Positions 47,341 through 60,190 are shown, counted from the first letter of the stretch. The stretch is 64,000 nt of DNA from Nepenthes gracilis (GCA_033239525.1 BSYO01000034.1:3906001-3970000), one strand, 5' to 3'. Numbers and translations: made by a program. Notes: a model not told the origin generated them from the sequence alone.

Positions 47341-48399
47341 TAAGATGACATTTGGGAATCTAAAGAAGATGGTAACATTGCCAAACCAAAAAAGATCGAT
47401 TATAGTCACGGGAGTGATGAGTTTTTTCTGATCTAGTTGGTCTTGTTGGGAGATTCGTTAAATGTTTCTCTAGGATTGCAGTGTTAATGGCGCCCTTAGA
47501 ATAGAAGCTTTGAAGTGATGCTTGTGAGAAAGTTTTCAGCAATTGAAAAATGGGTTATCGCCGATGTCGATTTTGTCGATCTTTGATGGATCAAAAAGAT
47601 TGGTAGCATTCAGTGATACTCCCAAAAAAGATCTAGATATGTTTAGATTCTGCATAATTGGGAGTGTTATCGAGGAGAAGTTCGGGATGCTACGTAGTTT
47701 GGAGAATTTTGTGTGGAGGTACTGTGGCAAGAATGCCAATATGAAGGTTGGGCCAAAGGGATTTTCCTCTTTTTGCCGTCAGGATTGGATTTTAAACAAA
47801 GTTTTTATTTATGGGAGAAGCTTTTATGAAGATCATTGGTAAAGTCATTTTTGGACGAGTCGTCTTGAAGTTGGAAGAGATCGAGCAGGTAATCTCAAGC
47901 ATTCTGCACAAAGTGTTTTTCATTGTACGTTCGAGAGGAGGCATGTTTTTAAGAATTCTCTCATTTGATTTTTGGCTGATTGGATAAAAGCTCGGAGCAA
48001 ATTGGGTCATCTACGGTTGTGATTGAGTTAGAGTTTTTCAAGTTCGAAGGGAATACCGAAGACTCTCCACATAGCAAAGTGGGGAGAGAGTTTGATGGCG
48101 GTTTGATCACGAGCCGTGACAAGTTGAGTCTTGTGCCTAAAGGAAGAAGCGAGAAGAAGCCTCTGAGATTTTATTTTCAGGTCTGCCTCAAATAGCGAAG
48201 GACTTGATGGTCATTTGGATAAGATTGGGCTAGCTAATGGTGGTTTAGCTGATGAAGACTAGTCATTATTTTCCGAATTTTGGAGGAGATGATGGATATG
48301 CTAATGACATCGGCCTATTGCTTGTCTATCAGGATATCATTCCTGAGATTGGTCATTGGTATATTTTCGAGATGAGAAGATTGTAAGGTATTACTATTT

Positions 48400-48770
48400 T
48401 GAGACTTTTGATTATGATCTAAGGCAGAAAATCGATCAAAGTGGCGCAACGGAAGCATAGACTCATGGCTATCGATCACAAGATTTGATTCGAGGCTTCA
48501 AGTAGGAGATTAGATTTGTAATTTGATTGGATGTTCAAAAAGAACAGTCTCATGTTTCTGGAAGCTTTTTAAATAGAAGATTTTTGAATTTTTGAGTCAA
48601 AAGACAATTGGAAGTAGAGTTTTATTGAGACAATTGAAGTTTTAACCAGATTAAAAGGGTGGCCTACAGGTTAACCTTTCTTCTTTAATGAATGGATACT
48701 ATATGTTTTGTTTGAATGATCCTTCGCATATGATTGGATTGAGATTGTTCTTGATTGACGGAAAGTGTTT
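48400..48770 (+). pseudogene. pol: Element F integrase C-terminal remnant
   Basis: 48420-48490 has RQKSIKVAQRKHRLMAID, resembling the SRQKSYADRRR segment of chromovirus integrases. 48655-48745 has VAYRLTF and then NDPSHMIG-like text, the region that leads into the chromodomain (YRLALPP ... DPSHV). Frames are broken. A chromodomain cannot be seen. Confidence 0.6.
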
Positions 48771-49072
48771 TAGGTTAAAGGTGCGATCTCGATTTTGGGA
48801 TATGAATGATCTGTTGTAAAGGAATAAGATGTTTTAATCGACCATTATTCTTTAGAGAGATCTTCTTATTGAGGAAGCGTTAAGGGATCTTAAGGACAAG
48901 TCTGAGATAATATCCCTATTTGTTGATAATAAGATTTGGATAAATCATTTGATAAAAAAAATTTATTGAGAAGATTGAAAATAAAGTTTGGAAGAATGTC
49001 TTCATTGTGTGATAGTTGAGGTTAAAATCGATAAACGTAAATTTTGAGTTTAAAATTTTTATTAGGGAAGAA

Positions 49073-51637
49073 TGTAATATCCCGGATTTTTACTTGAATT
49101 ATTTTAATATAAATTATAATTTTAGATAATTTGAACGTGACAAAAAATTAATTTAATCTTATAAATTTTGATGGATATTTGGCTCAATTAGGTTGGCGCC
49201 CGCGGTATGCCTGTATTATCACCCGAATATGAGTTTAAATTTTAAAATAAAAGAAAATTTAAATTAATATATAATAATAATATATAAAAACATAAAAGGA
49301 AATCGGGAGAAGGGTTCGAGGAGAGAGAAAGCGGAGGAGGAGAAGAGAGAGGAAAGGAGGGAGACCGGCACGAGCTGCTACCACCACCATTGCCGGAGGT
49401 CTTGATGCCAGGAATGGAGCCGGTGAAGCCCTCTCCGTGATGATACTCTCCATTTTGTTTACTGGTGGTTGTACAGGATGGATTCTCGAACCGAAGCCGA
49501 ACAGCCACCACACGTTCGCCGCCATTACCAGAGGAAATCAGTGAAATCAAGACAAGTAAATCCTTCTATTCTCTTTATGGATGTCGATTATTGGGTTACA
49601 TGTATGTATTATGTGGAAATTGACTGAGATTTTGATGGATTTTTGTGTGTTGAGATGCGGTGGAGAGAGAAAGCTTTCCGGTTGAGTTGTGCCACCATCC
49701 GCCACCGACCGTTGTCTAGTTTGCTACCGCCGTGCTTGCTATCGTTGTCATCATCTGTACTAGAGCAGTCGCCGACGAAGGCAAATGTGGAGTGAGAGGG
49801 AGGAAGAGGCGCGCGAAGAGAGAGAATGGGAAGCGATAGACAGGCAACAAGCTAGCAGGAGAGAGAAGGGTGCCGTTTGGGTACTTTGGGACATCCTTTC
49901 TTCAAATTTACGAAGTATGATGTTAAGACAAGTATCTGTAAACCCTTCTTGGGTCTGATTTAATATCTGAAATATTTTAGACACTATTTAGAATTTTTAC
50001 TAACATGCATGTAATTTTATCTGCTTGATCTGTTTAGTTTGGATATACATATGTAATTTATTGGCTAATTTGGATGTTTTTGGACTGGGTTTTATGATTT
50101 TGAAAGGATTAATATTTTCCTGAAAACTCGAATAATTTATTGGATACTGTATACTTTTATATTAGTACAATTGTTTGAAAATGAGTATGAAACTTTGCAT
50201 AAGCAGTGCAGTCACATGTACATGCTGGGTTGTGGTCACTACATTTGGACTTAAATTATTAAATTTTCTGGCCAACTCCCGATGGGGAGATATTTGTTAT
50301 TTGAAAATCTATTTCCGCTGGTAGGAAAGGTTTGGAGTAGTGATCTTTTCCATTTGGATGATTTGATTCGACCTTATAATATATTCTAACATTCTAATAT
50401 ATCTGACAAACTTGAGAATTTCACCCAAAGTCACGGGTGATAAATAATAGTGAGCAACCTTATCCATGGGTACAGAGTACATGGATGGTCATACATGTTG
50501 GCTTAATTTGTATTTGATTTAGCCTAAGGTTATTGGGATTATATATAACCCTTCCTTAAGCTAGCCATTAAATAATTAGAACTCAAATTTGGTACATAAT
50601 TTATATTTCTGCATTGATTGGTATTAAACTTTGATTTGGATATGGATTTTAGACTTGGATTTAAAATTCGTCGATTTTTCCCTCAATTGGCCCTTGGTAT
50701 GTCTCATACAAACGATTTTAGACTATATGTTTTGATCTGGACCTTTGGACTATCTACTATGACGCTGCTTTAGCTTCTACGCACGCTATTAGATCATCTG
50801 ATTATCGGATTCTACCCCAAATCACAAGCTGATCGGGCCTTGGATTGGACTTGGACTTAGACAAGGACTTAGATTAGACTTTGGAATTAACTTATTGCCT
50901 ATTAGAATTGGTCCGAATTACTTCTATTGTATTTATATATATATATACATGTCTCGATGATGACTATTTTACAATTTAGACATTTGTTTTGAATTTGGAT
51001 ATTTATTTTGAGTAAGATACTATCATTGAATTTTGGACGTTGGATCTTGGGTTTCTATTGGATTTATTTTATCGGCGATTTAGATTTATTTTATTTTTGG
51101 TTGGATTTTCATCCATTAGATCATTCCCTCTGATTTATTGGACCATTTTTATTTAAATATAATACTTGTTGAGTATTAGACTCACTTTTTTATATTTTAT
51201 CCCTTTAGAGTAGAAATTTCAGATGCGTTGCAAAAGTATGAACATGATCTGAGTCAACCATTCGTCCGGTTTGATGAGTTTGGGTTTTAATATGCTTTAA
51301 ATTGGCATTTGATGTGATTGAATTATGGAATTGGCTCGAGTATAGGCCTATGGTTATGTTTCGAGTAGTTCAAATATTATGTCATATTATGTTTGATTAT
51401 GATTTTGGTCAATTTGTTACCTCTCTTACAATATTTATAGAGCAAGGTCGTATTTTTTATCCGGACGGTTGTCCAATGAGATCCTGTGTGAATTTTAATT
51501 TGTCGGGTCTTATTTATTTAGATTGTCACACCCAAATTTTTAAAACTTAGTATTATTTATTGAATTTAATTGGGTTGTTAAATTTTAAAAATTTTAATTA
51601 ATTATTTAATTGATCTACTTGATTCGAGTTCGTGACA
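49073..51637 (+). repeat. 3' LTR of element F
   Basis: 2565 bp, homologous to 42607-45095 with many substitutions and indels. Ends TGTAATATCC and TTCGTGACA, followed by AAGGA. Confidence 0.9.
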
Positions 51638-52300
51638 AAGGATTGCCCTTATTTTTTCTGGGTTTGCCTTGATGCCTCATTGGGACACTTTGAAGTCTAG
51701 GAACTTTTCTGATGTCACCCTGAACACACATTTGGCCGGGTTGAACTTCATCCTGTGAGCTTGAAGTACCTCGAAGGTTTTGGCCAGATCGTGTATGTGG
51801 TCGTTGGTAGCTTTACTTTTGACGAGCATGTCATCTACATACACCTCCATGTTTCGTCCGATTTAGGATTCAAACATCTTATTCACTATCTGCTTGTACG
51901 TTTCGCTGGCATTCTTCAAACCAACGGACATGACGCTGTAGCAGTAGGCACATTGCTCCTCGTCGTTTGGGCACATCCTTATTTGGTTTTATCTGGTTGC
52001 AACCTGAGTAGGCATCTATAAAGCTTAGGAGTTTGTGCCCAAATGTGGAGTCCACTAGTTGGTAGATCCTTGGTAACAAAAAAAGTCCCTTCGGCAAGCT
52101 TTGTTCACATCGGTGAAGTCGACGTACGTCTACCACTTTCTATTACTCTTCTTCACGAGGACGATGTTTGACAACTAGTCCGAGTACTAGACCTCTCTTA
52201 TGAACCCTGCGTCGAGCAGTTTCTTCACTTCCTCCCTTATGGCGATCAGTTTTTCGAAGAAGTGGTTCCTGTGTTTGTACCGGATGGGTTTATGTCTGGG
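51638..52300 (-). pseudogene. pol: D-b reverse transcriptase core
   Basis: The frame at 52136-51879 reads FLLPRIYQLVDSTFGHKLLSFIDAYSGCNQI, the strongly conserved RT palm segment of plant Ty3/gypsy elements (first catalytic Asp in FIDAYSG). Further text at 51850-51650 follows the gypsy RT pattern after the YVDDMLVKS box (about 51838-51812) in another frame. Element F interrupts it at 51637, and the frame resumes at 42601. Confidence 0.85.
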
Positions 52301-52372
52301 GTTGAGGTTTAACTTGTAAACCATTACTCTGATTGGTATCCCGGATATATCTGCAGGGGTCATATGAAAACG

Positions 52373-52436
52373 TCAAAATTCTACCTAAAGAAGTTCACAG
52401 CTGGTCAAAATTCTACCTAAAGAAGTTCACAGCTGG
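52373..52436. repeat. 32 bp tandem duplication in D-b
   Basis: TCAAAATTCTACC...CAGCTGG occurs twice head to tail (about 52373-52404 and 52405-52436). D-a has the sequence once (about 87-119). It is a local slip or repair duplication specific to D-b. Confidence 0.85.
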
Positions 52437-52704
52437 TCGTGGACCAACGTTGAAAGGGGTCGCTGACATGTATGCATTTCTTGGGCTCATTAGGGTCCAA
52501 GGGGATCAACTCTGTTGATTTGCGGGAGTGGACCTATTGCAGCGTGGACTCAACGCGAAGGTCTAGGGCCTCCACTGGTATGCTAAGAGTGGCTAGTGCA
52601 ACTTGGGACAAGTAGAATGTCTGTCCCATCATCTGGTCACCCAATGCCTCCCCTACTCCATATTGCGTCAGGAATTTCACCTACAAGTGGGGGATCGATG
52701 TCAC

Positions 52705-52985
52705 CTACCCGAAAGTTGTTAGGAATGGCCGGCCTAGGATGGCATTGTAGATTGACGGTAAGTCGACTATAAGAAACATGAGCGTGCATGCCGTATACAG
52801 ATGAGTCCCCATAGTGACTTCAAGCTTGACTTCTTTCTGAACGAGCACCGGTTCGTTGTCCAAGCCATACAGAGGACCCTCTGCGACTCTCATCTGATTC
52901 GTTTTCAGTCCAAACTTAAAAAATACATTGAGATATAGTAAAGTTTGAGAGGTTTCATTATCGATGAAAACTCGTTTCAATTAGT
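52705..52985 (-). pseudogene. pro: D-b protease (retropepsin-like)
   Basis: An open frame of 91 codons from MKRVFIDNETSQTLLYLNVF to IYNAILGRPFL. This is the aspartic protease of Tat-type gypsy elements: the active-site loop lies at FIDNETS (usually ID.GSS) and the C-terminal ILGRP motif is intact. The Gly-Ser to Glu-Thr change in the active-site loop suggests loss of activity. Confidence 0.75.
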
Positions 52986-52999
52986 AGTCTAATATATCG

Positions 53000-54765
53000 T
53001 CTGAAACGAGGGCAAATACAACAAGATGGTTAGAATGGGAAGACGTTACATGAGTCATATCATCATTAATAAAACTAATGATATCAGTCCTAACTCTTAC
53101 TCTCGCTCTCTTATTGCTAGTTGCGGTCTTGGGTAGATCGTGGACACTACTCTTGGCTGGCCTACTTGAAATCATGTTGATGACATTGGCAGTGACACAG
53201 TTCCTCGGCTACTCTCTAGCTTCATTGCTTACTTCCTCGGGGGCCTGCCCCAGGCTTCTCGTGAATAATATGAGGTGCCCCTGGTGAAACAAGTCATTGA
53301 TTTCCTTTTGTAGGATCCAACAGTCTTCTATGGTATATCCTAAAGACCGGTGAAAATGATAATATTTGGTTTGGTCTCCAGCATCTGGGTTTTTTGGTAC
53401 CTTGGGCCACTTTAGGAACTTCTTATCCCTGATTTGTATCAAAATGTTCGAGCAGGTGTCATTCAGAGGCGTCAAGGACAAGGGCCTGTACTCTAATTGG
53501 ACACTCAGCTCGGACAGCGGCTATTTTTCAGTTTCTCGGGAGTGACCGCCGTCTCTGTTTCTCTTCTTGCCCATGGCTGCACCGTCGGATTGTTAGTCCA
53601 TGTGTTCGGGATGCTTTACTATGTTAGCCTCATCGGCCGCAATGTAGGCTCGAGCGATGGCCTCTACTTCTCGAAAGGTTTGGGGGCATTGATGCGCAAG
53701 TAGCTTGAAGAACTTTCTAGCCACCAACATGGCCATGAAGGCACTCAACTTTATCTCATTGGAGAGCTCGGGGATTCAGTGGGCCTCAGTGGTGAATCGG
53801 TTTAGGAACCACTTCAAGCTCTCCTCAGGTTTCTGGCAAAGGTGGACAAGGTGTCAGGGCTGTTTCTTCTCCCTCCAACTGGAGGCGAACCGGCACGGGA
53901 AGCAACTGGTGAGCTTGTCGAATAATCACATGGAGTTTGGTTGGAGGCCATGGAACTAGGGTCTGCCATCCCCCTTGAGTGTCAGGGGGAAGTACTGGCA
54001 CATGGTGGCCTCGCTCACCCTGTGGAAGGTCAGTAGTGTCCGGAAGTAATCCAGGTGATCCATTGGATCCATACTTCTGTCATACACGTCTAGCGTCGAC
54101 ATCTTGAATTTGATGGGGAATTGCTACGTCCGAATGTCCATGGTGAACGGCAACCTTCTCTGGTGGAGCACTTGTTGGCCGGCCTCCCCTTGAACACATG
54201 CTTCCATATTTTCTCCACTTTCTCCTCCAACCGATGGAAGGATCCGCTTCTCTAGGCGTTGATGAAGTTTTTGAGCTCGGAATTCTCCTAGGGGTGTGTA
54301 GGTAGTTGCGGCTGTCGGCACAGGGTGGCCGCGTACTACATGAGCCCTCCTGTTTGGTCACAGGCTCCTGTCACTTCGGGAGTTGCGGTGATTCTGCCAC
54401 TCCTGGATTTCCTCTAGCACTTCCCTGATTGGGAGGCTCCACGCTGATGCCTAGGTTTTGCTGCCTAAGCCCGCTTGGGCCCTGGTGTCATCAAGTCTTG
54501 TTTTTCTTGTAGTGGGGAACCTTAGCCCATGGCCCCTTCGTCTAGAAGTTGACACCTGGGGTCCCGATGGAGGAGCTCCCATCTATTATGCACCAATTCA
54601 AGTGCATAGTATTTGAAGCATCTGCTTCATGTTATTCACATTGGCAACCAGCTTGCGCACGTTAGGCTCTGTTTGCTCAGTAGTATGGCCACCTACCGAG
54701 GGATCGTCACCATGGGCGGCAGTATCCCTTGCTGGTGTGCTAGGTTACACTTTGGTGTTGACCAT
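53000..54765 (-). pseudogene. gag: D-b gag, broken
   Basis: The likely start is ATG at 54765 (MVNTKV), equivalent to 2438 in D-a. The gag core is spread over frames between 54360 and 53500. The C-terminal motif YYHFHRSLGYTIEDCWILQKEINDLFHQGHL is at about 53370-53280; Tat elements usually have C.FH...GH.T..C there, so two of the Cys/His positions are mutated. Then SSRPAKSSV begins the spacer to protease (53175-52981). Several stops. Confidence 0.8.
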
Positions 54766-54835
54766 CTTCTGACTTGGAGAGGGAATGTGGTAATAGGTGG
54801 TTAGACTTTACTGTCGTTCTCACAGATGGCGCCTA

Positions 54836-55789
54836 TGATACGTCCTTAGGTTCAAGTTCTCGTGCATATTAGGGAGCCTTCAAATTTCTCGTGTCGCATC
54901 AAACTTGAAAGGGTCCGATCTCCACGTCTTCCAACTTGGGCCATGTGCACTACAAATTACAAATAAGAGATCAAAGGATGACGAAACGTCTTCCCACCAT
55001 ATATTTTCTGATGCTCAAATTAGAAATCTTTCTTAGAAAATGAAAAGATGTAGGCGTGAAAGTAAGTATGATGTGGAATGCACAAATGCTTGTATGCAAT
55101 GGGTGCAAGTGAGGATTAGAGGAGGCTTTGGCTCCTTTTCAGCACTTTGGAGAATGGCTCACAAAGATTGTCGGACTAGAGCGGAAGGAAGAGAGTGGGT
55201 TGTTTCTCCTTGCATTATGGTTCGAAGTTTAGCCTGAGATAGCTTTGGGATGCTTTGAGTGATCTTGGATGATGAAATCCCCTTCTCCAACGTAGGAGAA
55301 GGTATTTATAAAGCTCGTGGATGAGGCTTTTGGCGCGGGAACTTGGGACAAGTGTCTTGCCCAGGTTCGCCAGCCACTGAGTGCTGGCAGTAGTCAACGA
55401 TATCAATTATCGCATTGTGATGGTGAGGGAACCGTTGTTGAGCATGGTAGACACGGGCCTGGACGTCTTTCGCTGGGATTGGTTGAGCCACAATAGGGCG
55501 ACGGGTGCTGCGACTTGTCAAAGTTAACTTTATCCACCATTTTCTGACATTTCTTGGGCCAACACTTCCTATGCTATCAGTTTATAGCTGTCTTGGGAGA
55601 AGAACAAATGGATTGTGATTGGAGCGTATTAAAGTGGTGTTTAATGGGCTTTGGTGTGGCCTGTTCGGTTCAAGATCCTTTTCATGGTATTGGGCTTTGC
55701 ACAAAGCCTCTTGGGGCCTATCGCCTAGTTGGGCCTTCCTGTTGGTTGGACATCGTTCTTGTTAGCTGACGTTCGTACTGGACCTATCA
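54836..55789 (-). repeat. 5' LTR of D-b
   Basis: 954 bp, TGATACGTCC to CCTATCA. The inner side reads TAGGCGCCATC in element sense, the primer-binding leader. The outer flank ATGCC differs by one base from the GTGCC seen at D-a and at 25155. Confidence 0.88.
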
Positions 55790-56936
55790 ATGCCTAGGCC
55801 CACCTAAAGAATGTATTCTTATTGTTATCTAATATGTAATATACAAATGGTCTCAAAGAATGCCATAGATTTATAATCTTATGAAAGTTTATAGAATCAA
55901 GAAAGAAATTGTAGTCATTTAGATATGTCTATCTTTTATATAATATTCGTACACAATTCACACAAATCCTAAGGTGGCCAACAATCGGTTCTTATGCAGC
56001 ATAGTTTCCTAAGGTTAATTCTAATAATCTTTTAAATGTGTTAGGTTTGACTAACCAAAAGATTGGACCGTACGTGTGGATATCAACGATCAACTAGCTA
56101 GTGGGAAAGAGAAGACCAGCAGCAAAATCTACAGCATCTAGGAGAATATCATCGGAAACTTCCCTTTGATTATGAAAAACCCTATTTAATAATCGATGCC
56201 ATTAGTTGGACATGGAGCAGTCACCATCATCTCCTCCTTTATTTAATCATTTTAGTCATAAAATAAATTTAAATCATGATACCGTATCATAGATCGAGCT
56301 AATATCGTCAAATTATTTTTTAATGAGCAATAGGAGAAGTAAATTAACGATAAATAATTTACAAGATGAGTATATTAATTTATGAAATAAGGGTCGTTGA
56401 GGTTCAGAATAATATATACAAGCGAAAAGGTAAGCTAGGAGTGGATAAGAAAAAAATTAGGGTGAATAAAATGAGAAATCATGGAATATATTTTTAACAT
56501 ATTTTTTAGCTGTCAAATCATATTTATCATATCATTTAATAACTTTTTTAAAAAATTTAAAAAAATAATAATTTTTTGAACTCGAAGAATATGTAAATCG
56601 AAGTTAAGATAAGTGATAGTAGTGACAATAACCATAGAGCGAATAACAAGTGTCAAAGGAAGAAAATGATAAACTTAAAATTTGTCTAATAAAACATATT
56701 CTGTTCGTAACTGAATAATAAAATATTTAAATTTAATTCTTTGAGTACATAAGATCAGATGCTCTCTAAATACTTGGAAAACTCGCACCACAATTTCTTA
56801 ATTTCCTCTCAAAACCACCTCTAATAACAAAAATACCAACATATGCCATGGATTCCAGCTGGATGAAATTCACTGCAGTAACACTCAGTTAATTTTAAAC
56901 ATAAAAACTAACTAAAATTATCATCTTCTGTCATAC
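55790..56936. other. Host segment copy 2, noncoding part
   Basis: Matches 7165-8310 and 60388-61505. It is nearly identical to copy 3 (about 97 percent by eye) and shares the ATGCC and CCTATCA variants with it, so copies 2 and 3 are sisters. No gene. It is continuous where G and copia A inserted in copy 1. Confidence 0.8.
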
Positions 56937-57271
56937 AAATGACCACCCCTACGTAGCCATAGGAATGAGACGCCCATGGCGGCACCGCCAATGATGTCTT
57001 GAAGGGAACTCTTTTGTTGAAAATCTTCCGGCCATGTTCTCGTATCGAAGATTTCCGTGATTGTAGACTTGTAGAATTTTTTCAGCCTCTTTAGTACGCA
57101 AGAATATTACAATTTTAACCTTTTTAGTTCCACTCGATCAAAAACCCTTACAAGAAACGGCCTTTTCTTCCCACCTAGGTGTTGTGTTGGAAGTTTCTTC
57201 GGCCTCCTTAGGAAGATCTTGCTCTCATTGGGCTGCCCGAAGGTGGTGGTGTTCCCGTGGGCAGGCAGTAT
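56937..57271 (-). pseudogene. Unknown small gene, host copy 2, truncated by copia C
   Basis: Same exon pair as 61904-61506 but cut at 57271, after GCAGGCAGTAT, where copia C begins. The N-terminal codons (MASSPNTFLQ) are therefore missing. The exon 1 donor is changed from CTG|GTAAGG to CTT|GTAAGG, which keeps GT. A small insertion near 56975 and other indels shift the exon 2 frame relative to copy 3. Family unknown. Confidence 0.35.
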
Positions 57272-57967
57272 TGTTGGGGAAAAACACTCGGACTGCACGG
57301 TGACCGAGCGGACAGAGTTCTCGAACAGCACACAGAGCAGAGCTCTCGGACGGCAAGGAAAGTAAGGATAGAGAACAAAAGAGAACACACAAGTTTTAAC
57401 GTGGAAAGCCCTTCTAAAACCAAAGGAAAAACCACGAAGAAATGTATTATAAGAGAATTGTTTACAGGTGTTGGCTACTCAAGATCTAACGAAAGAAAAC
57501 AATCTCAAGTGTACAACCTTCCTCTCTCAAAGTGTATCTCCCTCTATCTCTTTCTTTGTAAAGCTTGCCCCGGCTCTCTCGAAGGCTCTTAGAATTCAAA
57601 TGTCCCAACTCTAGCACACACACCGGCAGGACAACAAGCTTCTGTATATATACACAAAGGTGGCGTGTCCGCTCACCCTGTGGGGCGTAGGTCTCCCGGA
57701 CCTGCGCCCAGGCTGCCATGGCGGGCGCATGCTGGCGTGTCGGATGGCGGGCTGTCATCGAGGAAGTTGCAACTTGACAACATCCCGTCAGTGGGTGACC
57801 AACCCAAGCGCGGCCACTGCTGAGGCCTACGTTGATAGAGTCGCGCCTACGATTCTAGGCTCCTCGTCCTCAGTCCTCGGCCACAGCTCGGACATGATGC
57901 CTGAGGAGTCCTCGTCGTTCTTCCCAATGGAGTCCGCGGACATCATGCCCTCGGGAGTGACCCGACA
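57272..57967 (-). repeat. 3' LTR of copia C
   Basis: 696 bp, TGTTGGGGAA to ACCCGACA on the plus strand. The polypurine tract GTGAGGGAAG lies just inside (57968-57980). It holds a TA-rich patch near 57644-57653. Confidence 0.8.
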
Positions 57968-57980
57968 AACTTCCCTCACG

Positions 57981-60190
57981 ACCGAGTGGGAGTGAAGTTA
58001 GTTAGACGTGAATGTCTATGGCTTCTAGCTTCCCCTTTGGCAAAATCTTGAGTCACATGTCCGAGCCATTTTTCTTGACGGACCTTCCCCCGATTGATAT
58101 TGCCCGTCATCAAAAATATCTCTCACCCAATGATATCGCGTCGATATGTTTTGTGAGAATGGAATAAGGAGTTTTACACAAGTGGTGGCACTTTGACTAT
58201 CACAAAGGATCATAAATCGTCTCATGCCTTAGACCCCATTCTTGGGCCGAACCTCTTCATCAAAGCATCTCTTCTGAGGCCTCGGTTACGGCGGTGAACT
58301 GCCTTACGTAGTGGAGAGAAGCGGCACTTCTGCTGACTTGGGTTTGCTAGGGGCCGCCCCTCGCATGAAACTTCACCATGTCAGGATGTTGATTTCCGAA
58401 ATCAACGTCCGCCTATATCTGCATCCATGTACTCAATCAGTGAGGCTTTTCATTTCAATGCCAAATCCGTCTTGGATGTCGCGAAGATATCGAAAAAATC
58501 CACTTCACAATCCCGATACTCCATTACAGGGTTTGAGAGGAATCTACTCACAAGGCCAACCGCATGGAGCAATGTCAGGCCGTGTACACACGGCCCGCGT
58601 ACCTGCCCTTAGCAGGCTGAGGAGAAAGGTATCTTGCTCATGCGCGCCTTCTCGGTGTCCGGGACGGACACTGCGCTACTACGACTTAAAATGGTTGGCG
58701 TGTTGGCAGGGCTTGGACCCTTCATGCTGAATCTCTAAAGCACCTTTTCAATATAGCCTTCTGGAATGATCGAAGCTTCTTGCCCTCTCGGTCGCGAGAA
58801 ATCGATTCCCAGAATCTGTTTTGCGGTCAGGTCTTTCAATAATGGCTTGTCGATTGCTCTTGACTCTTTGATCCGGCACTATTACGTCCAAACCACCAGC
58901 ATATGCGTCCACATAAAGGAGAAGGATGATAAAATCGTTTTTTTGAGAACTTAAATGAGACACAGGTGGTCAGAAGAAGTCTTATGAGTATCGTATGCGA
59001 CCATGCGGGACTCGAACTTCGATACCCTTTGTCTCGGAACTTGTTTCGACCCATCCTGACTCTTCTTCAAGCGACAAAACCAGTCCTCCTTTCCTTTGAC
59101 ATCAAAACCATCTGGGTTGCTCTATGTAGATCTCTTCCTCTAGATCTCCATGGAGAAAGGCTATCCCGGACGTCCGGTTGCTTAACCTCCATGTCCCAAA
59201 GCCGCTGCGGTCAAGGCACTACGGACCCGGGACATCTTCACAGCGGCGCAAAAAATTTCACCAAAGTCGGCACCCTTTGTTGACCCAAATTCCTTGACCA
59301 CGTCGTGCCTTGTGTCTCGGGCGCTCGGGTCCTCGGTCGCCTTATTTAGGAGAGACTCATTTGTTCTTGAAGCCTTCTTCCCCTTAAATGACTTGGCGGC
59401 TCAAGGTATGGTTCTCATGAAGTGGTCATTTCCTCTTCCATGGCCTCGAGCCATTTTATCCTTCTAGGCTCTCTCGTAGCCTCGCGAAAATGCTCGGTTC
59501 TCGGCCTTCGGTGAGAGGACGTCTTCACTTCTTGAAGGCGGATGGATGAGTCGTCTCGGCACAGACAGCCGTCTCACGGAGGCCTCCTCATCCACTTGAG
59601 GCTCAATCTTGACCTAATCTGAGGCAGGAATGCTGATCACAGTTGGTAACAACTCTTGGTCAGCGCGTCGGGCCTTGAGCGTCGGGCGAACACTATCTTT
59701 GTCACTTTTGTCAAAATGCAGGAAGTGTTGGGTAGAGACTTCAACTCTTTCCCAAAGTCCTCTATGGTCTCGTCCACAGCGAAAACCACGTCTCGGGATC
59801 GTACAAGACTTCTTTTCCTTTGGGTCATACGGTCAGACCAAAACTCATCCCTCGCCATGTTGAAAGACACATTGCATGGTCTTTGGCTCAAGCTTAGTTC
59901 TCTAAATCTCTCGGAACATGAGCAAAGGCTTCTGACCAAAAGTCTGAGATAGTTGTAAGGCTGGTTCCTTTCGGTCAAAATCCCGCTCACGGAACTTCCC
60001 ACTAGAGGCTTGCAAGGCGGCCGGTTGATCACGTGGGGGCGTAGTCTTGAGCCTCGGCCCCAGGTCCGGAGGCTTGGCCTCGAGACAGCATGCACCTGAC
60101 CCCTTTCCATCATGTGATTCAATCCTCTCGGCCACCCCCATTCAGTTGCGGCGTCTTGGGTGGAGTCTTGATGTTTGATGCCGAGTCTTG
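57981..60190 (-). pseudogene. pol: pol of copia C: integrase end, RT, RNase H
   Basis: Reading toward lower coordinates: integrase third-carboxylate region KTPPKTPQLNGVAERIES (60180-60125), post-integrase text LVRSRDVVFAVDETIEDF (near 59790), RT pieces around 59450-58750 including FIILLLYVDAYAGG (near 58930; the YVDD box reads YVDA), and RNase H CDSQSATTCVKLL and STRYHWVRDI (58225-58090). Every domain is out of frame with the next, and large parts of RT are scrambled. Confidence 0.78.

Larger units (their letters stand above)
42607..51637 (+). mobile_element. Nested Ty3/gypsy element F, Del/Tekay-like chromovirus, decayed
   Basis: 9031 bp in plus orientation inside the D-b RT. Flanks AAGGA at 42602-42606 and 51638-51642. 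LTRs are 42607-45095 and 49073-51637, starts TGTAATATTCC and TGTAATATCCC, ends TGATA (mutated) and TGACA. The primer-binding remnant is GCGATATCAGAG (45099-45110), and the polypurine tract ATTAGGGAAGAA (49061-49072). The 3.98 kb internal region shows very degraded RT and integrase C-terminus in the right order. The D-b coding sequence reads on across the two AAGGA copies, confirming a simple insertion. Confidence 0.9.
25160..55789 (-). mobile_element. Tat/Retand-like Ty3/gypsy element D-b with two nested elements
   Basis: Minus-strand gypsy element. 5' LTR 55789-54836, gag from 54765, protease near 52980, RT 52300-51638 continuing at 42601-42284, RNase H about 42090-41650, integrase 41542-40235, then a minisatellite, antisense genes, polypurine tract and 3' LTR 26125-25160. 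Target duplications are GTGCC (25155-25159) and ATGCC (55790-55794; the G is kept in other copies). Removing nested E (29198-37582) and F (42607-51637) with one target copy each leaves about 13.2 kb. RNase H before integrase gives the Ty3/gypsy order. Gag with a FHRSLGYT-type motif instead of a classic zinc knuckle, a long spacer after integrase, and an antisense ORF all point to the Tat lineage. All sense frames are broken. Confidence 0.88.

Noticed and set aside
57660..57995. 111-codon plus-strand frame
   Set aside because: It lies partly in the copia C LTR and crosses the LTR/internal boundary antisense to pol; high GC explains the open frame.
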